Positions 1 through 11,707 of a stretch of DNA of 64,000 nucleotides are shown here, piece by piece; the first letter of the stretch is position 1; each line of letters opens with the position of its first letter. The notes under the pieces are model-generated. The model did no database searches. It saw only the letters and a program-made list of their open reading frames with translations, and was not told where the DNA came from. A program made the translations under genes and the position numbers. The stretch lies in contig CBDFLN010000002.1 in assembly GCA_965249215.1 (NCBI GenBank), forward strand, positions 744,001 through 808,000. Direction: 5' to 3'. The stretch comes from G963667675 sp965249215. Its GTDB lineage: Bacteria; Chloroflexota; Dehalococcoidia; Lucifugimonadales; UBA3495.

Positions 1-81
1 CGTTCAATCCCTTGGTTGCCGAGGGGCGTTACAGCTAGGCCACTGAGGGGTTAGCCGCCGGCAGGGGAACGGGCTGGCCTA
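1..81. other. Window-edge intergenic sequence
   Basis: No gene or recognisable signal is visible here. It leads directly into the first interspersed repeat. Confidence 0.5.
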
Positions 82-416
82 GATTCCCGCCTGCGCGGGA
101 ATGACGGCTTGGGGCGGGCTGGATTGTTCGTCGCAGGCTGCTCAGAATCACAAGAAGCGGGCGCCTAAGAATGGCCGGGGCGAAAGATTTTTCGCCCCTA
201 CAGAAGGGGTCCGCAAAGTCCCGTGGCTGGGGTGTGCCTTGATAGTTCGAGAGATTGACTGGGCATTACCCGCCCGCTCGTTTGGTTCGAGAGCCTCACC
301 ACGAACGGGAGAGGAAAGGCCTGCCACGAACGGGGAGGAAAGGCTTGCCCGAACGGGGAGGGTCCCACAACGTAGGGGCGACCGGGGGACGAGGTTCCCG
401 CGTTCGCTGGAATGAC
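82..416. repeat. Interspersed composite repeat, core copy A
   Basis: The block begins with a REP-like palindrome, ATTCCCGC (83-90) against GCGGGAAT (95-102). It continues through the sequence around the 'cgaaagatttttcgcccc' hairpin (about 180-198), then a 'ttcgagagcctcaccacgaacgg' type element, then two to three units of a 25-bp repeat (cacgaacgggagaggaaagg-type). It ends at a second, imperfect palindrome (about 391-416). Nearly the same text recurs at 3042-3404 and 7020-7464, and a decayed piece at about 22340-22470. Open frames across it lack any protein family and use repeat-derived sequence, so I treat the block as non-coding. Confidence 0.85.
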
Positions 417-970
417 GGGTTGGGGGCGGGAGTAGCGGGAGGCTGGCCGCGGCGGGTTGGGGGCGGGAGCAGCGGGAGGCTGGCCGCAGCGGGTTGGGGG
501 CGGGAGTAGCGGGAGGCTGGCCGCGGCGGGTTGGGGGCGGGAGCAGCGGGAGGCTGGCCGCAGCGGGTTGGGGGCGGGAGTAGCGGGAGGCTGGCCGCAG
601 CGGGTTGGGGGCGGGAGTAGCCGGAGGCTGGCCGCAGCGGGTTGGGGGCGGCTAGGAGCGGGAGGCTGGCCGCAGCGGGTTGGGGGCGGGAGTAGCCGGA
701 GGCTGGCCGCAGCGGGTTGGGGGCGGGAGTAGCCGGAGGCCGGCCGCAGCGGGTTGGGGGCGGGAGTAGCCGGAGGCCGGCCGCAGCGGGTTGGGGGCGG
801 GAGTAGCCGGAGGCCGGCCGCAGCGGGTTGGGGGCGGGAGTAGCCGGAGGCCGGCCGCAGCGGTTTGGGGGCGGGAGTAGCCGGAGGCTGGCCGCAGCGG
901 GTTGGGGTCGGGAGTAGCTGGAGGCTGGCCGCAGCGGGTTGGGGTCGGGAGTAGCCGGAGGCTGGCCGCA
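417..970. repeat. 37-bp minisatellite array A (about 15 units)
   Basis: The unit begins 'gggttgggggcgggagtagc' and ends in 'ggctggccgcagc', with a 37-bp period. About fifteen units run head to tail with small changes (agcggg/agccgg, ctggcc/ccggcc). The array starts directly after the palindrome of the core repeat. It stops abruptly inside the broken IS30 transposase, replacing that gene's 5' part. There are no unique spacers, so it is not a CRISPR. Because 37 is not a multiple of 3, long repetitive frames appear on both strands, but they are artefacts. Confidence 0.9.
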
Positions 971-1210
971 TAGCCGACGCCATGGCCCAAGTGCTGGGAC
1001 AGTTCCCTCCCGAAATGCGCCGGTCGGTGACCTTCGACAACGGAACCGAGTTTGCCCGCCATCATCAACTACACGATCTGGGCATCGAGACCTTCTTCTG
1101 CGATACCCATTCTCCCTGGCAGAAGGGCGGAGTGGAGAACGCCATCGGCCGGCTGCGACGGAGCTTGCCCCGCAAGACCGACCTCGCCGCATTGTCTCAA
1201 GAACGGTTTA
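971..1210 (+). pseudogene. IS30-family transposase, left fragment
   Basis: The readable protein includes VTFDNGTEFARHH and FFCDTHSPWQKGGVENAIG. These are the second catalytic Asp region and the conserved SPWQ-G-x-x-EN region with the catalytic Glu of IS30-family DDE transposases. The N-terminal half (DNA-binding HTH and first Asp) is missing: the frame emerges straight from the 37-bp array at about 971. The fragment ends at codon TTT (1207-1209), where an IS1380-family element is inserted, and it resumes in the same frame at 2931. It is therefore doubly broken, by 5' truncation and by insertion. Confidence 0.85.
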
Positions 1211-1483
1211 GCCCGAATCCACCGAAGGACACCGATGGACGGCGTGAGGAAAGCGGAAGGGGGATGAGGGAGCTACAGGGGAAATAGCCTGGGTTCCATT
1301 TGGGGTAGGGAGGTCGGCGGACGGTCTTCATCGCCGCACAGGGGCCCCTATGGGCGTCTGCAGGAGCTGCGATGCGCGGGATGGCGAGAGAATACGCAGC
1401 AGGGAACTCTCTCGGACCGGGCTGGCGCGAGTCTGCGGGGATCTTCGGTTGTCCGGTGGGTGGGTCGGTCGCCGACGGTGCCG

Positions 1484-2809
1484 TCAGGCCGGGAGTGGAA
1501 TGGCTCGCAGCCGGGCCAAGGCGCGGCTGAACTTCTCAGCCCAAGGCCAGCGATCCGGAAGATGCAGGGTCAACCGGCGTGCCGAGCGGGTGAGCCGTCC
1601 GGCCAGGGAGAAGAACCGCCGCCGGAGGGTCTTGGTGGTGGCTATCCGCTCTCCCAGACCGATCCGCGCGGTCCAGCGGGCCAGGTTGTGGGCCATCGTC
1701 TGGACGGCCAGCCAGGCGCCGTTGGCGGCGAAGCGGCCCGAGGGGAGATGGTTGAGCCCGACGCCGTACTTGAGGTCGCGTATGGCATTCTCGATCTCGG
1801 CGTGGCGGCGATGGTCAGCCTCCAGTTCGAGCAACTCCCCGTCCCGGTCGGTGATGAACCCGTGATAGCTGTATTTGGCGAAGAGGGCCAACTGGGAACC
1901 GGGCGTGGGCTTCACACGCCGGACGATGAGCCGCACCGGCGCGGCGTCAGGTTCACTCTGGAAGGGAGTGCAGGTGGTCTCGGCCACATCGGCGGCGCCG
2001 TCCATCCAGTAGGGAATGGGAGTCCAGGCATCCTCGGGTATCGTCTCGATGAGATTGCGCAGGCTCTTGTGCTGGCGGATGGTGATGGAGAAGCGGACAT
2101 CCATCTTGCGGCAGACGGATACCACGCCATGAGTGTAGAACCCGCTGTCGGCCCGTAGCGTGAGTCGTCCGTTGGCCCCGGCGTAGCGTACCCGCCCCAC
2201 CGTCTCCCGCAGAAAGTGGGCGGCGCCCCGGGCGGTGTTGGCGCGGCCCTCGCGCAGCCGGGACATCAGCACGTCGCCGGTGCCGGCGGCGACGGCCAAC
2301 AGCGGGTGATAGCCCCGCTTGCCGGTATAGCCGTGGTGGCGTGCGCCCTCCTTGGCCAGTCCGTAGGTCTCGCAGATGGTGGAGTCCAGGTCAATGGTCA
2401 GGGGCCCGTCGCCGGGTCCCGCCCCGGCCTGCCAAGCCCGGGCCAGCAACTCGCGGCTCACCCGGTCGAGTTGACGGACGTGGCCCCACCGGAAGCTGCG
2501 CAGGAAGGTGCCCAGGGTGGATGGCGCCTTGACCGTGCCGCCCAGGGTGCAGGCCGTCCCCCCGGTGCGCAACACATCGGCGTCGTCAATGCAGTCGCCC
2601 CCAGCCAGCGCAGACGCCACCAGCGTCATCATCTTGTCGCTCGTGTTCGCCCGCCCCGGGGCATCGCCCAGGTCGAGGCGCTGCCGGACGAGTTCGGGCA
2701 GGCCGAGGTGCCGCGCCAGGGTGGCCGGAAGGAGCAGCCCGGCATTGGCCACCAAGCGGCGGTCGTCGAAGGTGATTTGGATCCGGTCGGGGTGGTTGCG
2801 TGGCAGCAT
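1484..2809 (-). CDS. IS1380-family transposase
   Basis: A 441-aa DDE transposase, the normal full length for the family. The hallmark block TIDLDSTICETYG followed by HHGYTGKRGYHPL is present. It holds the first catalytic Asp and the typical Y-TGK-GYHPL sequence. LRADSGFY supplies the second Asp and RRHAEIENAIRDLKYG the Glu, so the catalytic triad looks intact. The C-terminal region is Arg-rich. The ATG at 2809 follows a GGAG Shine-Dalgarno that can be hidden in a hairpin (see 2816-2879). As the only gene of a boundary-complete IS it is probably still mobile or recently was; activity is inferred. Confidence 0.93.
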   Translation of the reverse strand: MLPRNHPDRIQITFDDRRLVANAGLLLPATLARHLGLPELVRQRLDLGDAPGRANTSDKMMTLVASALAGGDCIDDADVLRTGGTACTLGGTVKAPSTLGTFLRSFRWGHVRQLDRVSRELLARAWQAGAGPGDGPLTIDLDSTICETYGLAKEGARHHGYTGKRGYHPLLAVAAGTGDVLMSRLREGRANTARGAAHFLRETVGRVRYAGANGRLTLRADSGFYTHGVVSVCRKMDVRFSITIRQHKSLRNLIETIPEDAWTPIPYWMDGAADVAETTCTPFQSEPDAAPVRLIVRRVKPTPGSQLALFAKYSYHGFITDRDGELLELEADHRRHAEIENAIRDLKYGVGLNHLPSGRFAANGAWLAVQTMAHNLARWTARIGLGERIATTKTLRRRFFSLAGRLTRSARRLTLHLPDRWPWAEKFSRALARLRAIPLPA

Positions 2810-2815
2810 CTATTG

Positions 2816-2879
2816 GGTGCTCCTTTTCCGGGGTCGGTTTTTTGCTACAAAACCATTATCCCAGAAGCACAGGAGCACC
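2816..2879 (-). promoter_or_regulatory. Transposase leader: inverted repeat over the RBS, with a promoter between its arms
   Basis: GGTGCTCC (2816-2823) and GGAGCACC (2872-2879) are perfect inverted repeats. On the transposase strand the downstream arm contains the GGAG ribosome-binding site just before the ATG at 2809. Between the arms lies an extended -10-like TGGGATAAT (GATAAT on the minus strand at 2855-2860). A transcript entering from outside would carry both arms and mask the RBS. A transcript begun at the internal promoter would lack the upstream arm. This resembles known IS devices that block read-through expression; the function is inferred. Confidence 0.55.
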
Positions 2880-2930
2880 TTCTTGCCGCTTCAGGACGCT
2901 AACCCGACGCCCTCCTTCGGTGGATTCGGG

Positions 2931-3036
2931 TTTACACAAATGCTTCAGGACTACAAGAATACCCCTCGCAAGTGCCTGGGCTACAGGACCCCGGCAGAGA
3001 TTTTCTTGGACCAGGTGTTGCACTTGAAATGTGAAT
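2931..3036 (+). pseudogene. IS30-family transposase, right fragment (C-terminus)
   Basis: In frame with the left fragment after removal of the IS1380 element and one TTTA. It reads FTQMLQDYKNTPRKCLGYRT and then PAEIF, the conserved IS30 C-terminal 'N-x-x-PRK-LG-x-x-TP' block. Coding similarity fades at about 3036, where the REP-like palindrome of repeat copy B begins (around 3042), so the natural 3' end of this IS30 copy also abuts repeat sequence. Confidence 0.85.
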
Positions 3037-3041
3037 CTAGA

Positions 3042-3404
3042 TTCCCGCCTTCGCGGGAATGACAAGCTGGGGGGCGGGCTGGATTCTTCGTCGCAGGCTC
3101 CTCAGAATGACAAGAAGCGGGCGCCTAAGAATGGCCGGGGCGAAAGATTTTTCGCCCCTACAGAAGGGGTCCGCAAAGTCCCGTGGCTGGGGTGTGCCTT
3201 GATAGTTCGAGAGATTGACTGGGCATTAACCACCCGCTCGTTTGGTTCGAGAGCCTCACCACGAACGGGAGAGGAAAGGCCTGCCACGAACGGGAGAGGA
3301 AAGGCCTGCCACGAACGGGGGAGGAAAGGCCTGCCACGAACGGGGGAGGATCCCACAAGGTAGGGGCGACCGGGGGACGAGATTCCCGCGTTCGCTGGAA
3401 TGAC
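3042..3404. repeat. Interspersed composite repeat, core copy B
   Basis: Same arrangement as copy A: REP-like palindrome (attcccgc-cttc-gcgggaat), the fixed core with the 'cgaaagatttttcgcccc' hairpin, the 'ttcgagagcctcaccacgaacgg' element, four units of the 25-bp repeat from about 3260, and a closing imperfect palindrome at about 3380-3404. Copy B differs from A in the number of 25-bp units and in scattered bases. Confidence 0.85.
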
Positions 3405-3895
3405 GGGTTGGGGGCGGGAGTAGCCGGAGGCTGGCCGCAGCGGGTTGGGGTCGGGAGTAGCCGGAGGCCGGCCGCAGCGGTTTGGGGGCGGGAGTAGCCG
3501 GAGGCTGGCCGCAGCGGGTTGGGGGCGGGAGTAGCCGGAGGCTGGCCGCAGCGGGTTGGGGGCGGGAGTAGCCGGAGGCCGGCCGCAGCGGGTTGGGGGC
3601 GGGAGTAGCCGGAGGCTGGCCGCAGCGGGTTGGGGGCGGGAGTAGCCGGAGGCTGGCCGCAGCGGGTTGGGGGCGGGAGTAGCCGGAGGCCGCCCGCAGC
3701 GGGTTGCGGGGAGTAGCCGGAGGCTGGCCGTAGCGGGTTGGGGGCGGGAGTAGCCGGAGGCTGGCCGCAGCGGGTTGGGGGTGGGAGTAGCGGGAGGCTG
3801 GCCGCGGCGGGTTGGGAGGAGTTGCGGGAGGCTGGCCGCGGCGGGTTGGGCGCGGGAGTAGCCGGAGGCTGGCCGCGGCGGGTTGGGCGCGGCTG
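3405..3895. repeat. 37-bp minisatellite array B (about 13 units)
   Basis: About thirteen copies of the same 37-bp unit as array A, with more decay at the right-hand end (short or altered units at about 3690-3720 and 3810-3895). It runs to within a few bases of the duplicated metH tail. Nothing coding is supported. Confidence 0.88.
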
Positions 3896-3906
3896 CCGCG
3901 GGGCGG

Positions 3907-4245
3907 CTAAGGGTTAGCGACTTCCCGTTCGAGGCGTTCTATGTCCGCCGCGCTTAGGTTGAAGTATTTGGCTTCGGGGTGGTGGATGACCAGCGCGGAT
4001 ACCGTGGACTCGGGGTCCATCATGAAGCCTTGGGTGAGTTCGACCCCGGTGTTCTGGGCAACGTCCAGCAACGGGAACAACTGTTCCTGGTCTTCCAACC
4101 TGGGGCAAGCGGGATAGCCGAAGGAATAGCGCTTGCCCCGGTACTGGGCCCGGAACAGGTCTTGGTAGGAAATGCCGGGCTGGTCGCCGAAACCCCACAT
4201 CTGCCGGACCTGCTGGTGGAGCAGTTCGGCAAAGGCCTCGGCGCA
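3907..4245 (-). pseudogene. Duplicated 3' end of metH (partial, divergent)
   Basis: The minus-strand reading encodes the last ~112 residues of a cobalamin-dependent methionine synthase, starting within AEAFAELLHQQVRQMWGFGD and ending ...LEREVANP. From MWGFG to the end, 90 of 97 residues match the intact metH (7603-11139) in this window. The frame is still open, but it has only part of the activation domain and no substrate, folate or cobalamin domain. Similarity stops abruptly at about 4245, where the transposase remnant starts. The same repeat core and array precede both metH ends, so the duplication seems to include repeat plus gene tail. Confidence 0.9.
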
Positions 4246-4247
4246 CT

Positions 4248-4832
4248 ATGGAGGAGCGCAGCGATGAATTGCCGAAGAAGGCCTGGCGGGAGATAACGGT
4301 GGCCGAGGGTAGCCAGGGTTCTCGCAGCTACCTGTTCAGTGCCCAAAGGGTACGTCCGACCAGCAGGCGGAAGCCCGGCGAAATCCACTGGGCCGTCTAC
4401 CGCCGGAACCTGGACGGCAGCGAACCCCGCTACTACCTGTCCAATGCTCCGGAGGATACCCCGTTGGAGATCCTGGCATACGTGGGAGGCTCCCGGTGGC
4501 GTATAGAAACGGAGTTCGAGACGCAGAAGAGCGACATGGGACTGGACGAGTACGAGACCCGCACTTGGCCGGGCTGGCATCACCACGTGGCACTGTGTCT
4601 GCTTGGTGGAGCTTTTCTGCTGAGCCTGCAACAGGCTTGGGGGGGAAAGACGCCCCGGATCACGAGGCCGCAGGTCTACCGGGTGGTGCGGGAGATGCTG
4701 CCCCGGGAACGGTTCGGGCCGGCTGAGCTGCTACGGTGGCTCGCGGAGACGCAAGAATCCAACGAACGGGCCAGGCGCTCCCATGCAAAGCGCCGTGCCG
4801 CCCTCAGCGCATCCCCAAACATCCCGCCTTGA
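4248..4832 (+). pseudogene. IS701/IS4-type transposase, C-terminal remnant
   Basis: The 194-aa frame shows the C-terminal part of an IS701-like DDE transposase. GGSRWRIETEFETQKSDMGLD carries the late catalytic Glu region, and YETRTWPGWHHHVALCLLGG is the typical 'R-W-GWH-H-x-x-L-x-LL' block. Full-length relatives are about 400-450 aa, so the N-terminal half with the first catalytic Asps is missing. Its 5' side is joined directly to the duplicated metH tail at about 4245. The ATG at 4248 is therefore probably a fortuitous start. Not expected to be active. Confidence 0.82.
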
Positions 4833-4889
4833 ACCGTCGTTGAATTACTGGTCCAATAAGACCAACATGACGGCAAACCAGCGTTACGA

Positions 4890-6620
4890 ATGGCGCAGGT
4901 AAACGAAAACATCCTCTATCAACCGGATGAGCGGCCAAGCCATCCGGCCTCTCTGGTCCATGGATTCCAGAGTGTCATGACCCGCATGGCGGCAATGGCT
5001 GCCACGACGTCGATCATCGCTGTGGCAGGCGGACAACCTCAGGGTTATCTGTCCTGGATATTCTTTTCGGCCCTCGTGGTCTGCGGTATAGGCGGTATCC
5101 TGCAGACCTTTCGATTCTGGAGATTCGGGTCGGGATATTCCCTTAGCATAAGTTCTGCATCCGCCTTTATTGCCATCTGTATCTCGGCGCTGTTGGCCGG
5201 CGGCCCGGCGTTGCTGTCGAGCCTGATCGTCGCCTCGTCGTTGATACAGTTCGTGTTCATCTCCCGGCTCTCCTGGCTGCGGCGTGTCATCAGCCCATTG
5301 GTCGCCGGAACGGTCCTCATGTTGCTGGCATCGACGATAATAACCGTCGTACTCGGCAGGCTTTCTGACTTGCCGGAAGGCGCTCCCCCGGTGGCGGCGC
5401 CCATCCTGGCAGGAACGACCCTGTTCATCCTGATGCTGCTGAGGCTGTTCGCGTCGCCCAAGTGGCAGCAATGGGCCCCGGTCGTCGCGATCGTGGTTGG
5501 TTGCGTAATAGCGGCCCCGCTCGGCGCGTACGACTGGCAGCACGTTATGGAAGCTTCCTGGATTGGTTTTCCCAGCTATACCTGGCCTGGATTCGACCTG
5601 AGCTTTGGCGCGGCCTTCTGGGGACTTCTACCGGGATTCGTAATAGTAAACATGGCAACCACCATCAATTCGATCAGCGACACCGTCGTGATTCAGCAGG
5701 TGGCCTGGCGCAGGCCGAAGGCGACTGATTTCCGAGTGGTCCAGGGGGCGCATAACCTGCTGGTATTGACGAATCTTCTGGCTGCCGCTTTGGGCACTCT
5801 TCCCAATAGGATAGGAGCGTCTAATTCCGCGCGGGTCATGCTCACCGGTGTCGCAGCGCGCCGCATGGGCATCTATGGAGGCCTGATTCTGATAGCGGTG
5901 GCGTTCTCTCCAAAGCTGATAGCCCTGGTTGTCGCCACTCCACCCCCTGTCCTGGTGGCGTACATGATATTTATGTTGTCGCTCCTCTTTGTGGAGGGGA
6001 TGAGGACCGTTTTCAGGGACGGAGTAGATGGGCGAAAAGCCGCGGTGATAGGAGTGTCTCTCTGGATAGGCATAGGCTTTCAGAACCAGGTGATTCTGCC
6101 CGACCTGTTGACTGGAACTCTGGGTACTCTGTTCAGCAACGGCATGACAACCGGCTCGGTCTGCGTGATCTTGCTCGCCCTGCTGATGGAGTACACTTCC
6201 AGGCGTCGCAGGCGCTTGAATGTGGCGATGAGCCTTTCGTCGTTACCCAGAATTGACTCTTTCCTCCAGGGATTCGCTACAAGCGTCGGGTGGAATGAGG
6301 CATCAATAAACCGGCTCAGGTCAGCCGGGGAGGAAACTCTGGCGAGCTTGCTTTCGCAGGATGAGGAGTCGGGAGAAGATGCCACGAGGCGCCTCATTGT
6401 CGCCGCCCGCCGTGCAGACGCCGCCATTGAGATGGAATTTGTAGTGACTACCGAGGGCGGGAATCTGGAGGACAAAATGGCCTACCTGAACGAACAGCCT
6501 GAGATACAGGACGAGCGTGAAATCTCCTTCCGCCTCCTGCGTCATTACGCATCTTCAGTCCAGCACCATAAGTACCACGACATAGATATTATCACGGTGC
6601 AGGTTGCCCCTTCGTCGTAG
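4890..6620 (+). CDS. NCS2-family nucleobase (uracil/xanthine) permease with a C-terminal HATPase-like domain
   Basis: The first ~440 residues are strongly hydrophobic, with about 12-14 membrane segments. They resemble NCS2 permeases, including a transport-core stretch around NMATTINSISDTVVIQQVAW and later GTLPNRIGASNSARVMLTG. Substrate is probably a purine or pyrimidine base taken up with protons. The last ~130 residues are soluble. They look like a degenerate anti-sigma/HATPase_c_2 fold: LRSAGEETLASLL in the N-box region, GGNLED in place of the DxGxG loop, and ISFRLLRHYASSVQHHKY. Normal NCS2 proteins are about 430-460 aa and lack this tail. It sits alone between an IS701 remnant and repeats, so lateral arrival is possible. 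Confidence 0.75.
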   Translation: MAQVNENILYQPDERPSHPASLVHGFQSVMTRMAAMAATTSIIAVAGGQPQGYLSWIFFSALVVCGIGGILQTFRFWRFGSGYSLSISSASAFIAICISALLAGGPALLSSLIVASSLIQFVFISRLSWLRRVISPLVAGTVLMLLASTIITVVLGRLSDLPEGAPPVAAPILAGTTLFILMLLRLFASPKWQQWAPVVAIVVGCVIAAPLGAYDWQHVMEASWIGFPSYTWPGFDLSFGAAFWGLLPGFVIVNMATTINSISDTVVIQQVAWRRPKATDFRVVQGAHNLLVLTNLLAAALGTLPNRIGASNSARVMLTGVAARRMGIYGGLILIAVAFSPKLIALVVATPPPVLVAYMIFMLSLLFVEGMRTVFRDGVDGRKAAVIGVSLWIGIGFQNQVILPDLLTGTLGTLFSNGMTTGSVCVILLALLMEYTSRRRRRLNVAMSLSSLPRIDSFLQGFATSVGWNEASINRLRSAGEETLASLLSQDEESGEDATRRLIVAARRADAAIEMEFVVTTEGGNLEDKMAYLNEQPEIQDEREISFRLLRHYASSVQHHKYHDIDIITVQVAPSS

Positions 6621-7019
6621 TACCGCAGGGATGACCAGTCGTCCTGCACGGTTGGTTTCGCCGATTCGCTTACGCCGAACATGCCCTCAAGTCCGACAGG
6701 AAAATGGGAGGCTACGATTCCTCGATGAAGACTGAGCCGGGTGGCCTACCCATTCTGTCGTTTCTAGAACCGTCGTTGTAATACCAGGCTGCTGAGGAGT
6801 TAACCGATTAGGAGGGACGGACTGCGCGGGCCGCGGTTGGCAATGTTCGTTCGTGTCCTTCGAGAGTCTCGGGACGAACGAGTGGGGAGTAGCGGGAGGC
6901 AACCGGCGTGGGGGGGGGTGGTCGGGGAAGGAGCCGGGAATCCCGCCCCCTACTACCGTCATTCCGAGTTAAACGAGGAATCTCACATGCGCCGGTGGTT
7001 GCCGGCTTGGCATTTTAGA
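6621..7019. other. Intergenic region with repeat fragments
   Basis: No supported gene. At about 6767-6790 the words 'gaaccgtcgttg' recur as at 4831-4842, downstream of the IS701 remnant, so this may be a relic of a second IS701-type end. At 6957-6990 a half-palindrome of the REP-like type (cgtcattccgag...gaggaat) is present. Confidence 0.4.
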
Positions 7020-7464
7020 TTCTTCGTCGCAGGCTGCTCAGAATGACAAGAAGCGGGCGCCTAAGAATGGCCGGGGCGAAAGATTTTTCGCCCCTACAGA
7101 AGGGGTCCGCAAAGTCCCGTGGCTGGGGTGTGCCTTCATAGTTCGAGAGATTGACTGGGCATTACCCGCCCGCTCGTTTGGTTCGAGAGCCTCACCACGA
7201 ACGGGAGAGGAAAGGCTTGCCACGAACGGGAGAGGAAAGGCCTGCCACGAACGGGAGAGGAAAGGCTTGCCACGAACGGGAGAGGAAAGGCTTGCCACGA
7301 ACGGGAGAGGAAAGGCTTGCCACGAACGAGAGAGGAAAGCCTTGCCACGAACGGGGGAGGACGGGCTTGCCACGAACGGGGGAGGCAAGGGCCTGCCCGA
7401 ACGGGGAGGGTCCCACAACGTAGGGGCGACCGGGGGACGAGATTCCCGCGTTCGCTGGAATGAC
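7020..7464. repeat. Interspersed composite repeat, core copy C
   Basis: Third copy of the core found at 82 and 3042. It has the longest 25-bp array: about eight units of the cacgaacgggagaggaaagg-type repeat between 7196 and 7395, against two to three in copy A and four in copy B. It ends in the same imperfect palindrome (about 7440-7464). Long minus-strand frames here (repeating Arg/Ser/Pro/Phe) are repeat artefacts. Confidence 0.85.
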
Positions 7465-7577
7465 GGGTTGGGGGTGGGAGTAGCCGGAGGCTGGTCGCAG
7501 CGGGTTGGGGGCGGGAGTAGTGGGAGGCTGACCGCAGCGGGTTGGGGGCGGGAGTAGTGGGAGGCTGGCCGCAGCGG
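7465..7577. repeat. 37-bp minisatellite array C (3 units)
   Basis: Three copies of the 37-bp unit follow copy C of the core and stop about 25 bp before the metH stop codon. The position relative to metH is the same as that of array B relative to the duplicated metH tail. Confidence 0.85.
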
Positions 7578-7602
7578 TTGTGCCGCATCTATTGTGGGGC
7601 GG

Positions 7603-11139
<3,537 letters not shown>

Positions 11140-11707
11140 AAGTTAGCTTGCCATCCAGTGAAAGTCATTTACCAGTGTAGCACGGGCGGGGATGACCGTC
11201 GGCGGGGCCTCCCTGCACGTTCCCCCCGTTCATCCTTCGAGAGCCTCAGGACGAACGGAGGGAACTCCGCGTCGAGTGGGGGGGCTCCGCAACCAACGGG
11301 GGGGACCCCGCAATGAGTGGGGGAGCCCCGCAACGAACGGGGGGTGGAGGACTCCGCGACGAGTGGGCGTAAGGCAGCGCCGCGATGCAGAGAGAGCGCT
11401 GCCTATCGTCAAAAGCAGGCGCACCAAACCTGATGAAATCGGGAAGTTTCACATCGGGGTTAAAACTAGAAGCGGAGCCAGGTGCTGATTTTGCTTAGTC
11501 GGGCCCACCACACTTCGGGCGGCGATGAACCGGCCGCCGGGGGACTCAGGCCAGGAGACAGTCTTGGTCGGGACGGTAAGCCGGCACAGATCACCCTATG
11601 AATCAGGCTCGAATCTGAGATCGCCCTTAGTCATTGAGAGCACCCTCAATTTCTTCCAAGCCACCGGCGGGCGGGTCCGCCATCCGCCGCAGGCCGAGAG
11701 CCCTAAG
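11140..11707. repeat. Intergenic region with a small repeat cluster
   Basis: Between the metH start and a DDN-like gene. At 11222-11365 a 'cgttcatccttcgagagcctcaggacgaacgg' element is followed by irregular 20-25-bp units ending in 'ccgc(a)acga(g/a)(c/t)ggggg'. This is another array growing from the same GAACGG-ending element. The remainder (11366-11707) shows no supported gene; the plus-strand frame crossing it lies opposite the real gene at 11708-12142. Confidence 0.6.

Larger units (their letters stand above)
1211..2930. mobile_element. IS1380-family insertion sequence, complete
   Basis: An 18-bp perfect terminal inverted repeat is visible: cccgaatccaccgaagga at 1212-1229 and its reverse complement at 2913-2930. 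The element is flanked by a 4-bp direct repeat TTTA (1207-1210 and 2931-2934), taken as the target-site duplication. It carries one intact minus-strand transposase gene (1484-2809). Removing the element plus one TTTA restores a continuous IS30 reading frame, which confirms the boundaries. One extra G at 1211 lies between the left duplication and the inverted repeat, so the left end is certain only to within a base. Confidence 0.92.

Noticed and set aside
417..970. CRISPR-like array
   Set aside because: The units are contiguous, with no unique spacers and no cas genes nearby; it is a minisatellite.
198..1192. Long minus-strand Pro/Ala/Arg-rich frames over the repeat array
   Set aside because: They are produced by the 37-bp tandem unit read in shifting frames, with no ribosome-binding site or family similarity.
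6767..6790. Second IS701 end
   Set aside because: Only about 12 bases are shared with 4831-4842 and no transposase sequence adjoins, so it is noted but not annotated as an element.
11140..11230. Cobalamin riboswitch upstream of metH
   Set aside because: No B12-box-like sequence or supporting stems were recognised.
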